Assembly (NCBI RefSeq): GCF_000003855.2
Contig: NW_003101681.1
Span: 2,301,893-2,365,892, forward strand
From: Blastomyces gilchristii SLH14081
Taxonomy: Eukaryota > Ascomycota > Eurotiomycetes > Onygenales > Ajellomycetaceae
DNA length: 64,000 nt
Direction: 5' to 3'
This document shows, piece after piece, positions 22,416 through 32,329 of this stretch. Position 1 is the stretch's first letter, and each line of letters opens with the position of its first letter. The notes under the pieces are model-generated. The model searched no databases and was not told the origin of the DNA. It saw nothing but the letters and a program-made list of their open reading frames with translations. The translations under genes and the position numbers were made by a program.

Positions 22416-22900
22416 TTGCAAACAATGTCTGGCTGCTGTCAAGCTTCTCATGAGCATTTCTGTGACTCCTTCAGTCACTTTTTACCAGCTGGTGGAGCAG
22501 GGACACTGCTGCTCACAACCATGTCTCCATCCCTTTCAGCCCTGCCACTGCACCCGATCTTCAGGCCAGCAGCCCACTCCATCTCTTTCCCAGGCCAGCC
22601 CCTGGCTCTAAGCAGCACAGTCCCTCTCTTTGCTGTAAGTCTTCTCACAAGTAATTTTTTACAGACTCTAGCTGACAGTTCTTGCAAAGCTCCCAGTGTT
22701 GTCAGTGTCTCCTGTGGCTCTGCAGGCCTACAATCACTCTCCCCCTGCCCGCACAATCTCTGACCAGGCATATGCAAATATGTCTAGATTCCCTATCAAT
22801 GATTCTCACACCACAGCACATTTCTGCAATTTCATTGTCAATGAGAGATGAATCCCTGAGTACCCGCAAAATCCGGGTAGTCAAGGCAATGTGAATGTCA
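22416..22900 (-). pseudogene. GC-richer coding-like block of E5, function unknown
   Basis: This block keeps many CC and GG dinucleotides while the rest of E5 has few. The minus strand is open for 100 codons (22475-22777), rich in Arg, Lys, Glu and Ala. Read on through TGA stops at likely Trp sites, it connects to the Cys-rich segment upstream and runs on to about 22400. The plus strand is open for 115 codons (22416-22763). I favour the minus strand because it continues the gene order of the element and its stops are of the Trp-to-TGA kind seen elsewhere. No family recognised; a captured host fragment or an extra retroelement ORF are both possible. Confidence 0.4.
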
Positions 22901-22949
22901 TGAATTCACAATGAGAGTTGACCTGAGCAGATGAGCTCTCTCTTCACAT

Positions 22950-23400
22950 CCTTATTGTTTCCAGACTGGATACTTCAGTATAACTGAGAGAGTGAACACA
23001 GCTTTGTAAGAAGTATCTAGTCACACATGCAGATGACCAGTCTCTAAGATCCTGCTGCAACTGCATGTGCTCTGATGTTCAGCTTCTCTAAAGTCTGTGC
23101 ATTTCTGACAGTCTTCATATCAAATGTAACAATTATCTGTATCACAAGCATGATACTCTCTGCTTCTTTGAAGAAAGAAATTGATAGTTGTGAAGAGATT
23201 GAGTGTTATAGATATTGATGATGTGAGTGTGAGTTTTCTTTGTTTTTTCTTTGTTAGTCTCTAAATTGCATTCACAGCCCTGTTTATTTTCTTATTTTTT
23301 AGCTTTAATAAGAACATGTTTTCTTCTTTTCTTGCATACATCACAGACTGTTCATTTCAGTAGAAATTCATTATCTTATAGACTAGAATTCATAAATGAC
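22950..23400 (-). pseudogene. Cys-rich segment downstream of the E5 chromodomain
   Basis: The minus strand shows TVCDVCKKRRKH (23320-23350), GCECNLETNK (23250-23280) and, in a shifted frame, YHACDTDNCY (23125-23155) with EDCQKCTDF and STCSCS (23040-23115). Paired Cys in this spacing suggest one or more zinc-binding units. It follows the chromodomain, where chromoviruses normally end, so it may be an additional ORF or a C-terminal extension. Stops and at least one frame change break it. I could not assign a family. Confidence 0.4.
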
Positions 23401-23479
23401 AGTGTTAATATCTTTGTTACAATCAGGTTCTTAGCAAAGACTGTGTTATTCTGACTTATCAGAATTCACAGTATAAAAG

Positions 23480-24960
23480 TCATGTCTCAGCTTCTGCAGA
23501 TGTCTTATCTGCTCAGATGATTTTTAAGTGAACTCATTCATCTTATCAGAATATTCTTATCACTGAACCTTGAATCAGAGCTTACAATCTCACTTCTCTG
23601 AGTTAATAATTTCTTTGATCTGATATTCTCTTTCACTCTCTAGTACTTTATGAACAGAGTGATGAGTCACAGAGTTCTCTTCTGAGAATTTCTTATATTC
23701 ACAGAGTAAAAAGACATGAAAAACATTGTATATCTATAACTCAGATGACAGTTTCAATCTGTAGAACTGTGAGCTAACTTTCTTCACAATCTTGTAAGAC
23801 TCTGTTTATAAGAGATTCAGCTTCTTACTAGATCTCTGTGTAATGATGTTTTCTAAACTTAGTCAGACTTTATCATCTTTCTTGAAACTCTTTGTAATAT
23901 GCTTAAAGTCATAGTATCTCTTCTGATACTCTTGAGCCTTTTTCAAGAATTCACAGACTTTCTTCTGAATCTCCTGAATTCTCTCAGCCTGTTCACAGGC
24001 ATTACCACACTCTATAGTGTACTCTCACAGGTTCATCAAGATCATTCACAGATGAGTCTCAGTGAGCATCTCAAAGAGAGTTTTATCTGTGCTGATATGC
24101 TTTGAGTTGTTATATACAAACTCTGTGAGTGATAATCAATGCACTCAGTCATTCTGATTGTAATTGACAAAACACTGCAGATACTGTTTTAATATACTTA
24201 TCAGACATTCTGTCTGATCATCTGTCTGTTGATAAAAAGCCATGCTTAGATCTCATAAGATCTTCAGTATAGTTATCAGATCAGATCAGAACTCTTCTAT
24301 GAAGATTGATTCTCTGTCTGAGACAATGTTTGCAGACAACTCATGCAACTGAACCACATTATGAATGAAGATATGAGTCAAATTCTTTGACTTCAAGTCC
24401 TTGCAGATGGGTATAAAGTGTGTCATCTTAATGAAGTAATTCACTATCATCAGCACACTGTCAAAGCAGGCATTATATATGTTCTTACTTTCAGAGAGGC
24501 TCACAAGAGCATTCATTCCTAGCTGTTCCCAAGGTTTCTGTGAGATGAGTAGAGGAGTAAGTTCTTCATATGACCTGAACCACACTACTCATAAACTCTG
24601 ATAAACAGCACAAGAATTCACTATCTTCTTCATAAGTTCTTGCATCTTTGATCAGAAGTATTTCCTTGTGAGCAGCTCATGAGTTCTAGTGTCTGTAAAA
24701 TGACTTACTAGAGAAGAGTTATGATATCTTTTAATGAGTTCTACACATAGAAACTCATTTACAGACACATAAATCCAGCCCTCTCTTCACAAGAGATTAT
24801 TTAAGTCTCTTCAATTCTTTATTTCTGCAGAATTGATTTCTGCTGTAAGCAGTTTCTGAATATACTGAGTATATTTATTCTTCAGTTGTAGTTCAGACAA
24901 TCTGAATAGAAGATCTTACAAAGACTTATGCTCTGTTTTCTCTTGCATCAGGTCTTCTAC
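23480..24960 (-). pseudogene. integrase and chromodomain relic of E5
   Basis: The open stretch 24286-24585 (99 codons) holds the integrase core: EQLGMNALVSL, then DSVLMIVNYFIKMTHFIP, then SANIVSDRESIFIEEF, which correspond to the first and second catalytic Asp regions. Further 3' come QQTDDQTE and the integrase C-terminal domain. At 23480-23640 a chromodomain reads EYQIKEIINSEK, FKVQ and EYSDKMNEFT, with stops at the places of conserved Trp. Such chromodomains steer insertion to H3K9-methylated chromatin, in keeping with its position in a nest of old elements. Confidence 0.8.
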
Positions 24961-24999
24961 AGTGCTTCTCAAAGCCTGTAAATTCTTCAGGTTATAGGT

Positions 25000-26480
25000 A
25001 CCCTCTTCAAGGATTCTCACAGAGATCTTCAGAGTGTTGACTCTCAGTGTCATAGAGAGTAGTTGTACAGGCTTCTTTCCTCTCTCTTCTCCCTTCTCTC
25101 ACAGGGGATTGAGAGACTCTTCAGTCAATCTCTTCACAACACTCAGTCTGAGCATTCTGTGAAGCTTTTCTATCTTCTCTAGTCTCTCTGTGTCTGTCAT
25201 CCTGGTCTTCTTAACATAGTCTAGTCTGTGAGAGAGTTCATTCACTGAGTTCTTAGTTCTCTTGATATGTTCTATCTTGAATCAGAACTCACTCAGTCTC
25301 TGAGCTCAGTAAATCTGCTACTGTAAGAGTTTCTTGATTGAAGTAAACTGTCACAAGCTGTCATAATCAGTTCTAACAGTAATCACTGTCACAAGACTCT
25401 TAAAATAGTGATATCAGTGACAGAAGAATTTCACTATCATAAGAAGCTTCTGATCATGAATGTCATAGTTGATCTCTGCAGGTTGCATCTTCTGTGAGAA
25501 AAAGGCCACTGAAACTCAGTTCTCATTTGACTGTAGTTGCAAGACTATTCCTGAAATCATAAAGAAGAAGGCATCTGTCTTCAATCTGATTAAGAGCAAG
25601 AGATTAAAGTGGAACAGCATCACTGCATCTGTGAATATCTGTTTCAATCTTGTAAAAACTCTACAAGCTTCTGAGATAAGAAAGTTCTTACAGTTCTCTC
25701 TTCTTAATAATCTTTTCATTCTCTGTTCATAGAATGACTTCTTCTTGTTTTCATCCTTCAGCATGTCTATAAGGATCAAGAAGATTCTTGTAAATGCAAA
25801 GATAAACTGTCTATAGAAATTCACAAAGCTCAGAAAGATCTGAATCTCATGAATACTAGTTGGCTTCAGTCATGATAGAATAGTCTCAATCTATGAAGGT
25901 TTCATCTGAATATCATTCATGATGATTACATATTCTAGAAAATTAATTCAGTGAGCACTGAAGTTGCACTTCATAAGCTTAATATACAGTCCTGCCTTAT
26001 CTAAGACCTTCAACACACTTCACACATGCTCAGTGTGTTCTTTCTTCTTCATGAAGTACATCATCACATCATTCAGATATATTATCATGAAGACATTCAG
26101 ATATGTGTGAAGTGTTTTATTAATGAAAGACTGAAATGCTGTGAGAATATTAGTCAGATCAAAAGACATCACTAGATATTCAAACAATCTCAGTGCAGTT
26201 TTAAAGACAGTCTTTCATTCATTCTCAGACCATATTTACAGCTGTGTATATACATTGATCACATTCAGTTATATGAATATGACAGCTTCTGTAAGACAGT
26301 TGATCACATTCTCAATCAGAGACAGAGAGTAGCAGCTCTTTGTTATCTTGAAGTTCAGGTCACAGTAGTCTACACACAATCTGAGATCTTCATTCTTCTT
26401 CTTCACAAACATCACAGAGACTCTCATGAAGGCCTGTGAAGATCAGATAAAGTCATTCTTCAGATTCTTCTTCACATAGG
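25000..26480 (-). pseudogene. RT and RNase H relic of E5
   Basis: The minus strand shows VMFVKKKNEDLRLCVDYCDLNF in segments around 26350-26440 (DYRxLN motif), a region HHMMYFMKKKEHTEHV after the expected YxDD position (about 26050), LSFVNFYRQFI (25805-25835) and the long open stretch 25516-25824. RNase H follows with FFSQKMQPAEINYDIHDQ (25440-25500) and ends with NSVNELSHRLDY (25225-25260), the equivalent of NxADALSR. Stops replace Trp, Gln and Arg codons. A protease with a DSG site could not be found between gag and RT. Confidence 0.8.
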
Positions 26481-26699
26481 TCTGCAAGGCCTCTGTCTCA
26501 TGATGAGAGAGCTTATAGATTGATTCTCAGAAGGGTTTCTGCTCTTCTATCAAATCTATTATCAGATTCTTCTCATAGTGAGAAGGAAGCTCAGCTGCCT
26601 TAGCTGGGCTGAACATCTCTGTGAGATCTCAGTATTTCTCTGGTATCTGAAGCTCAGTTTCCATGATCACAAGGTTCTCAGACACTTGTAAAGTTATTA

Positions 26700-28308
26700 T
26701 ATAGATGAGCTTGTCTTCTCTAATCAACTCTGCAGCATCAACTGCTTCTATCTCTGTGAGTGAGTCTGTCAACACTGATCAGAAGTATAAACCTGACTCA
26801 CAGACAGCTATATGTGAATTGTGTCTTTAAAGTCATGCAAGTCTCAAATACATGTCATCTGTGATATCTGTGATAATCATAGTTTTCACAAATCTTCTCC
26901 AGATTTCAGAGAGATCTTGTAATTCAAAGATGACTCTCATGAGTTCCTCAGTTCTCAGGTCTGAGTTCTCACACCCTGCTTATTGCAAGAGCAGGTTCTC
27001 AGTCTTCATCTTTCAGCTCATTCACTCTGCAAGCTTTAGAGACATCACAGTGACCTGGGATTCTGAGTTCATCAATACTTTTCATACTTGCAGAGCAGCA
27101 GCACTGTGATGCAGTCTCTTCTTATGAGCAAGTATTTTCATTGAGAGAGCAACAGATTCAGATGTCAGCTTTAAGACTCTTAAGAAGGCTGTTGCTGACT
27201 CTGTCTGTGACTTCTCAAATTCCTATTTTGATTTATTCAGACAGTTTGTATGAAGATGTTCTGATTTAGAACAGATGAAGCAGAGTCTCTTTTTCTTAGT
27301 CTCTCTGTTATACACTCTATTCACAGGAGCTTGTGAAGCTCTTCCTCTCTGCTCAGCAGTCAGACATGAATCTCTCTGTGTCTTATCATCTTTTTCTGAC
27401 AAATCTGTTCTCTGTTGTTCTGATTCTTGCAGAGCTGATCAATGATTCACTCTCTGTGAGTCTGTGACTCTCACAGTGATCTGTAAGTGATGAATAAGAG
27501 TCATCAGTTTCTTCAGAGTTAAGAGCTTAGAGCCTTGCTCAATGAGCTTGTCCTGCATGTCTTTATTCAGTCTCTTCATGAATATCATCATTCAGGTCTT
27601 ATTTCAGGACTCTGTTTCCACAGATCTCAATTCACATCACAATTCCATGAAGTGCTGTGAGTAGTCTTCATCAGATTTCTCACCTCTTTTTCTAATATTG
27701 ATGATCACAGCTCAGGTGTTCTCTATTCAGCTCACAGAGTCTCTCAACTTGTTCTCTAGATAGATCTTAAGAACAGATCATCAGAATCTCTCATGATCAT
27801 TCCCTAGATAATTCAGTCAGTTCTTGACTTCAGTGTAATAGAGGTCTGTCATTATGTAGATGATAGCTTCTTCATCTTTCATGTCACACAGCCGGGTTTG
27901 CAAGTCAATTTTAAATACAAACTTGCAAAAGCTTTTATAGATTGTGGTTCAATAGATGACCTTAAGTGATTGTAGCTTGAGAAAGTTTCTTTTCAGTTCA
28001 CAGGTGTCTCTGAAGATTATGTCTAGAGACTCAGTTCAAGAGTGTTTGCAGGCAGCAAGCATTTCTTGTAGAAAAATAGCTTGATTCTGCAAGAGATGCT
28101 CAAGAATGTTCTTCACTGAGATTGATTTATTTGTGAGTTCAGAGGGTTCCTCTGTCACAGATGCAGAGAATGATGTCCTATGAGTGATTGATAAGTCCTC
28201 TGAGACTTCTTTCACAGAGATTATTCATGATTTGAGTGGCTGCTTCTGGGTGCCTGCAGTAGAGTTCGCAGGGATTGAAGCATGCAAGTTTCTAGTTCTT
28301 TCAGTCAT
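26700..28308 (-). pseudogene. gag relic of E5
   Basis: The likely start is the ATG at 28306-28308 on the minus strand (MTERTRNLHAS), only 32 bases after the 5' LTR. The capsid region is followed by an intact zinc knuckle at 27241-27282, CFICSKSEHLHTNC, with exact CX2CX4HX4C spacing. Between them, TDLYYTEVKN and the helix-rich region (27550-27860) resemble gypsy capsid domains. Several in-frame stops remain. Gag is probably fused to or followed directly by pol. Confidence 0.75.
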
Positions 28309-28324
28309 AACAGACAGTTGCTGA

Positions 28325-28340
28325 CTGACTGAGCTTGAAA
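28325..28340 (-). promoter_or_regulatory. Candidate self-complementary primer-binding site of E5
   Basis: Minus-strand sequence TTTCAAGCTCAG directly follows the 5' LTR and does not start with TGG, so it does not look like a tRNA 3' end site. It can pair at 10 of 11 positions with CTCAGCTTGAA in the LTR (complement at 28463-28473), just downstream of TATA-like sequences. Confidence 0.5.
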
Positions 28341-28597
28341 TGTAAGAATAAGTGCTTGCAGGTGATTATTCAGGTGTTTGCAGCTTGATGTGATATGTAC
28401 TGTTAACTACTAGAAGTGTTCACAGTAGAAAGATAAATATAGAGGTTAAGTATATAATAGCATTCAAGCTGAGTTATAAATAGTATTCGCGAACTCCAGT
28501 CTATATAGTTGTGTGTAGTCAAGGGCCGCTAGCCCTATTGGTTACGCGAGAGATAGGAATAGAGGTAAAGAATCCGCGAGGAGCGGGATTTCTTACA
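28341..28597 (-). repeat. 5' LTR of E5 (257 bp)
   Basis: The outer (right) end keeps TTACGCGAG and AATCCGCGAGGAGCGGG. The inner (left) end has GCTTGCAGGTG, where the partner LTR keeps GCTCGCAGGCG. Confidence 0.95.
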
Positions 28598-28602
28598 AAG
28601 TC

Positions 28603-29640
28603 ACTCATCTTCTTCAGTGATGCAGATCTTATGAAATGCGGTGATGACATCTAACTTTATAAACTATTGAGCTTTTTCAATACAAGCTAGAGTTTCATTG
28701 ATAAGAGATAAAGAATAATAGTTCTTCTTCATTAATCTATTCAATTCTTGATAATTCACACAGAATCAGAGTTGATCATCTGGTTTTTTTGCAAAGAGAA
28801 TAGAGGCTGTGATGAAAGAGTTGCTAATATATATGAATTCTTTATTCAACAGATCATTGAGTGTCTTTCAAAGAAGAAGAAGTTCATCTCAGAACGTGTT
28901 ATAAAGAGAGTCTCATAGTAGTTCAGAGTTCTTATCATTCTTCTTTTTTAACTTGATACTGTGATTCACTTCTGAACCTCATAAGAGAGGTAGATTTGTA
29001 GTATTATTATCTTATTAAAAGACATCTAGATATTCATGATATTGTTGAGAGAGTTTTATACAAGAATCTATTATTATAACTCAGAATAACTTTTCTAAAG
29101 CCTTTTTAATATCAGTCAGACTGATGAAATAGATTGATATAGAATTCTGCTATCAGTGATTCTTTCAGTGACTTCTTTTTCTGAGTATTTCATAGGTATT
29201 AGCAGAGATCTGTGTCAGATTCATAGTCTTATAAATATCATTCTCATGAACTCTATTATTGTTAGAGAATATTAAACTTCTGTTTCAAGTATTCAATAAG
29301 ATGTTTTATTCAGATAGTCAGACAAGTTCTAATATAAGATTATAATCAAGATTATCAACTTCATATATATAAGTGTCTTCACACTGATGTTCTCTGACAT
29401 CTATATTTAGTTTCACTATATAACAGACTCAAATATCTTTTCAATCATTGAATTCTGCAAGAAGTTGAGATTTTAATAAGAGAATACACTGATGATTATA
29501 ATATCTCACAACTGAAGATTTAATCATTGTATAGTGACATAGACTGCTGTCTATCATGATCTTTATATTATACATGTTATTAATCACAGTAGATACAAGA
29601 ATTGCATTTACTGTTATTTTCTCTTTAAATTATTGTTGTC
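28603..29640 (-). pseudogene. protease and RT (5' part) relic of E4
   Basis: Minus-strand reading, colinear with E3 45880-46980. The protease region (29480-29600) has MIDS in place of the DSG core. RT starts near 29000 with KELLLL(Q)-type leader sequence, and the DYRxLN-like region lies near 28740-28780 (LCVN-Y, ELNRL with Arg to stop). The gene is cut by E5 at 28602 and continues at 21352. Inactive. Confidence 0.75.
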
Positions 29641-29739
29641 TGATCTCTTCAAGCTTCTGTTTATAAATTTGAATAGAAGTTAATCTTTTCTCTGTTTTAT
29701 CAGAGTATTCTTGTAGTTATCTTCTAAATCTTTCTTCAC

Positions 29740-31000
29740 TGCAATGTGATTAACATGAATAGATGCTGATTCATTCTTTGAATAAGAAGACACTGATCTT
29801 TCTCTTAATTAAGAAGATATATAGATTAATTAACAGTTGAAAGCAATGTGTTCTAATTAGTTAAAGTTGATATATACTTCACATTGATATTAATCAGTGA
29901 CTTCTTCAGAAGTGATTTCAGAAACTCAGAAGCCTGTTTAAACAGTGAAAACTCTTACTTATGCATAGACATTTGAATCTATTCAGTTTAGAACATCTGT
30001 ATCATTACTGTTACTTCTCTTCAGTATAAGTGTATAAGTGACTGAGATGTAACATCTTCTATTACTGTTCTGTATACTCTTGAGCTTGATAAGATGATCA
30101 TTCAATGTTCAGAGCTGTGTGTAGAAGCCTTTATAAGTTAAGTCTTTGTTTACACTTATAAAAGTCTGTAAGAGTTTGAAAGTTAATGTCTTCTTAAGCA
30201 TGTTAATCTTAATTCAATTCTTTCAAGATTGATCATCTACTTCTAAGATCTTGATGTCAAAGTCAGGAATAAATGTTGTAAGAGAAATATTTCTCTGTCA
30301 GATACTCTGTAATTAATCTAACATCTTCTATTGTATGACAGTGTCTTGAAACAGAATATCAAGATATTTCATGATATTATCAGATATTCATAATACTGAT
30401 TCACATGCTTTCATTTATGAATGACACTTCTGTTTCACATGATTCTTCAATTATTCATTAATATATTAATCTTGATTGATTAATGAACTAATGATATTTT
30501 CATCTACACTCAGTTTCACCAGCATTTTCATTCTTCATGATGAGTAGAGAGTGAGATCAGAAGTATTGAAATATATAAGAGTATTTAAGCATTTCTTCAG
30601 CACTTTTGTATTTGATTCTGTAGATGTTGAAATCACATGAGTTAATTATTGAATCTCTTCATATTGAAGTTATTGAGTTGTATGCATATCAGCTATTTAT
30701 TGTTGTTGTAATTTCAACATTACTTAAAGTCACTGTGACATCATGTCTATGCTCGCATTCAAGAGTTTTATATTATTGTTAGACATGATTTTATTGTTTA
30801 TCAGATGTATAATATCTGTGAAATCTGAAGAAGTGTAATCATATGAATATCTCATACATCTGAGTGTCAGAACTCTCAGATCTTTCACTGATATTCTCTT
30901 TATAAGATTTTATTGCAGGGCCAGAATGACTGATAAGTAAGCTTCTATCTGAGAACTTGATATCTGCTTAACTGTGTTTCTCTTTCTTACATATCATTAC
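29740..31000 (-). pseudogene. gag relic of E4
   Basis: Minus-strand reading colinear with gag of E1, E2 and E3. A degenerate zinc knuckle lies at about 29835-29880: Cys residues are changed to Tyr/Phe while EH and the last Cys remain. The 5' leader (31000-31094) has no frame. Broken by numerous TGA/TAA stops. Confidence 0.7.
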
Positions 31001-31081
31001 ATGTTCAGATATCTCTCAATGAATAATCATTTCTAATGAGAAGATAATACATGAATAATCATTTCTAATAAGAAGACAATG

Positions 31082-31094
31082 AATGTTTTTATAG
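31082..31094 (-). promoter_or_regulatory. Candidate self-complementary primer-binding site of E4
   Basis: Minus-strand CTATAAAAACATT directly after the 5' LTR. It pairs with AACATTTTTAT in the LTR (31153-31163, complement), allowing one change. This is the A/T variant of the covarying pair. Confidence 0.5.
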
Positions 31095-31459
31095 TGTAAG
31101 AGATCTACACTGAATAGATCAGTATTATATTAATAGATCTTATATAACAAAGATAAAAATGTTAGAGAAGGAAAAGAAAGAGAAAGTGTGAGAATGAGTG
31201 ATTGAAGTGAATATTTATACATGTATGTGGTGGTGTATGCAGTGGAGCTTCGGGGCGGAAGAATCTATATATGTTCGTGGTGGCCGAGGATCGGCGATCG
31301 AGAATGGCCGAGAATCGGAGCGTACGCGTTCGTGGCGGCCGAGGATCAGTGATCAAGAATGGCCGCGAATCGGAGCGTACGCGTTCAAGAATGGAGCAGT
31401 TGGAATCTGTGGAGTGTAACGGAATAGTCTATATGATTGATCGGGCGCAGCCCGCCACA
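31095..31459 (-). repeat. 5' LTR of E4 (365 bp), CpG-rich outer half
   Basis: From about 31250 to 31459 this LTR keeps dozens of CG and CC/GG sites (for example CGAGGATCGGCGATCGAG), the best-preserved family A sequence in the window. The inner part (31095-31240) is mutated. Two units of the internal repeat are present. The short open frames through it are chance. Confidence 0.93.
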
Positions 31460-32140
31460 CTATCAGTTTATTAACTAATCAAGATTAGTATATCAATAAA
31501 TGATTGAAGAATTGTATGAAATAAAAGTTTCATTCATGAATAAAAGCATATGAATCAGCATTGTAAATACCTGATAATATCATCAAATATCTTGATATTC
31601 TGTTTCAAGATACTGTTATATAATAGAAAGTATTAAATTGATTACAGAGTATCTGACAGAGAAATACTTCTCTCATAACATTTCTTCCTGACTTTGACAC
31701 TCAGATCTTAGAAGCAGATGATCAATTATAAGAGAATTAAATAAAGATTAGCATGCTTAAGAAGACATTGACTTTCAAACTCTTACAGACTCTTATAAGT
31801 GTAAACAAAGATCTGACTTATAAAGACTTCTACATACAGCTTTAAATATTGAATGACTGTCTTATCAAGCTCAAGAGTATACAGAACAGTGGCAGAAGAT
31901 ATTACATCTCAGTCACTTATACATCTGTGTTAAAGAGAAGTAATAGTAATGATACAGATGTTATGAACTGAATAGATTCAAATATCTATACATAAGCAAC
32001 TTAAAGCAAGAGTTTTCACTATTTAAACAGACTTTTAAGTCTCTGAAATTACTTCTGAAGAAGTTATCAATCAACATCAATGTGAAGTATGTATTAACTG
32101 TAATTAATCAGAACATATTACTTTCAACTGTTAATTAATC
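31460..32140 (+). pseudogene. gag relic of E6
   Basis: Colinear with E3 gag. The zinc knuckle at 32090-32131 reads CINCN, stop, SEHITFNC, so spacing CX2CX4HX4C is kept with one stop inside. The upstream capsid part matches MLKRS-type segments of E1 (53570-53600). The N-terminal part lies at 17700-17868. Confidence 0.75.
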
Positions 32141-32329
32141 TATATACCTTCTCAATTAAGAGAAAGATCAGCATCTGTTTCTGTCAATCACATTACAGTG
32201 AAGAAACATTCAGAAGATAACTATAAGAATACTCTGATAAAATAGAGAAAAGATTAACTTCTGTTTAAATTCACAAACAGAAGCTTGAAGAGATCAGATG
32301 ATAATAATTTAAAGAGAAAATAGTAATAA

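Larger units (their letters stand above)
21353..28597 (-). mobile_element. E5: complete chromovirus (Ty3/gypsy) with 257-bp LTRs
   Basis: Two 257-bp LTRs, starting TGTAAGAATAAG and ending TTTCTTACA, enclose a minus-strand gag-pol. A perfect 5-bp duplication aagtc flanks it (21348-21352 and 28598-28602). The flanks join into the RT gene of E4, matching the uninterrupted copy at 50480-50530. From 5' to 3' it has gag, RT, RNase H, integrase, chromodomain, then about 1.9 kb of extra sequence, a polypurine tract and the 3' LTR. It is the least decayed pol here, though still full of stops. Confidence 0.95.
17874..31459 (-). mobile_element. E4: family A element on the minus strand, split by E5
   Basis: Two 365-bp LTRs (17874-18238 and 31095-31459) enclose a minus-strand gag-pol that is continuous once E5 (21353-28597) and a MITE (18331-18836) are removed. 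The target duplication is ctatc on the right (31460-31464) and ttatc on the left (17869-17873), a single C/T difference. Joining the flanks restores the gag of E6, matching the uninterrupted copy at 38745-38790, so E4 inserted into E6. Confidence 0.92.

Noticed and set aside
22635..22664. Intron-like GTAAGT...TTTTTACAG on the plus strand
   Set aside because: Only 30 bases, shorter than known fungal introns, and splicing is not needed to keep the frame open.
22416..22763. Small plus-strand Cys/Ser/Pro-rich protein gene with TATA box at 22212
   Set aside because: The reverse strand is equally open, continues the element's reading direction, and its stops are the usual Trp-to-TGA kind. Mentioned as a block only, not as a gene.
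31162..31474. Three overlapping open frames in the E4 5' LTR
   Set aside because: They lie in the CpG-rich repeat units of an LTR; the lack of stops comes from composition and from escaping mutation.
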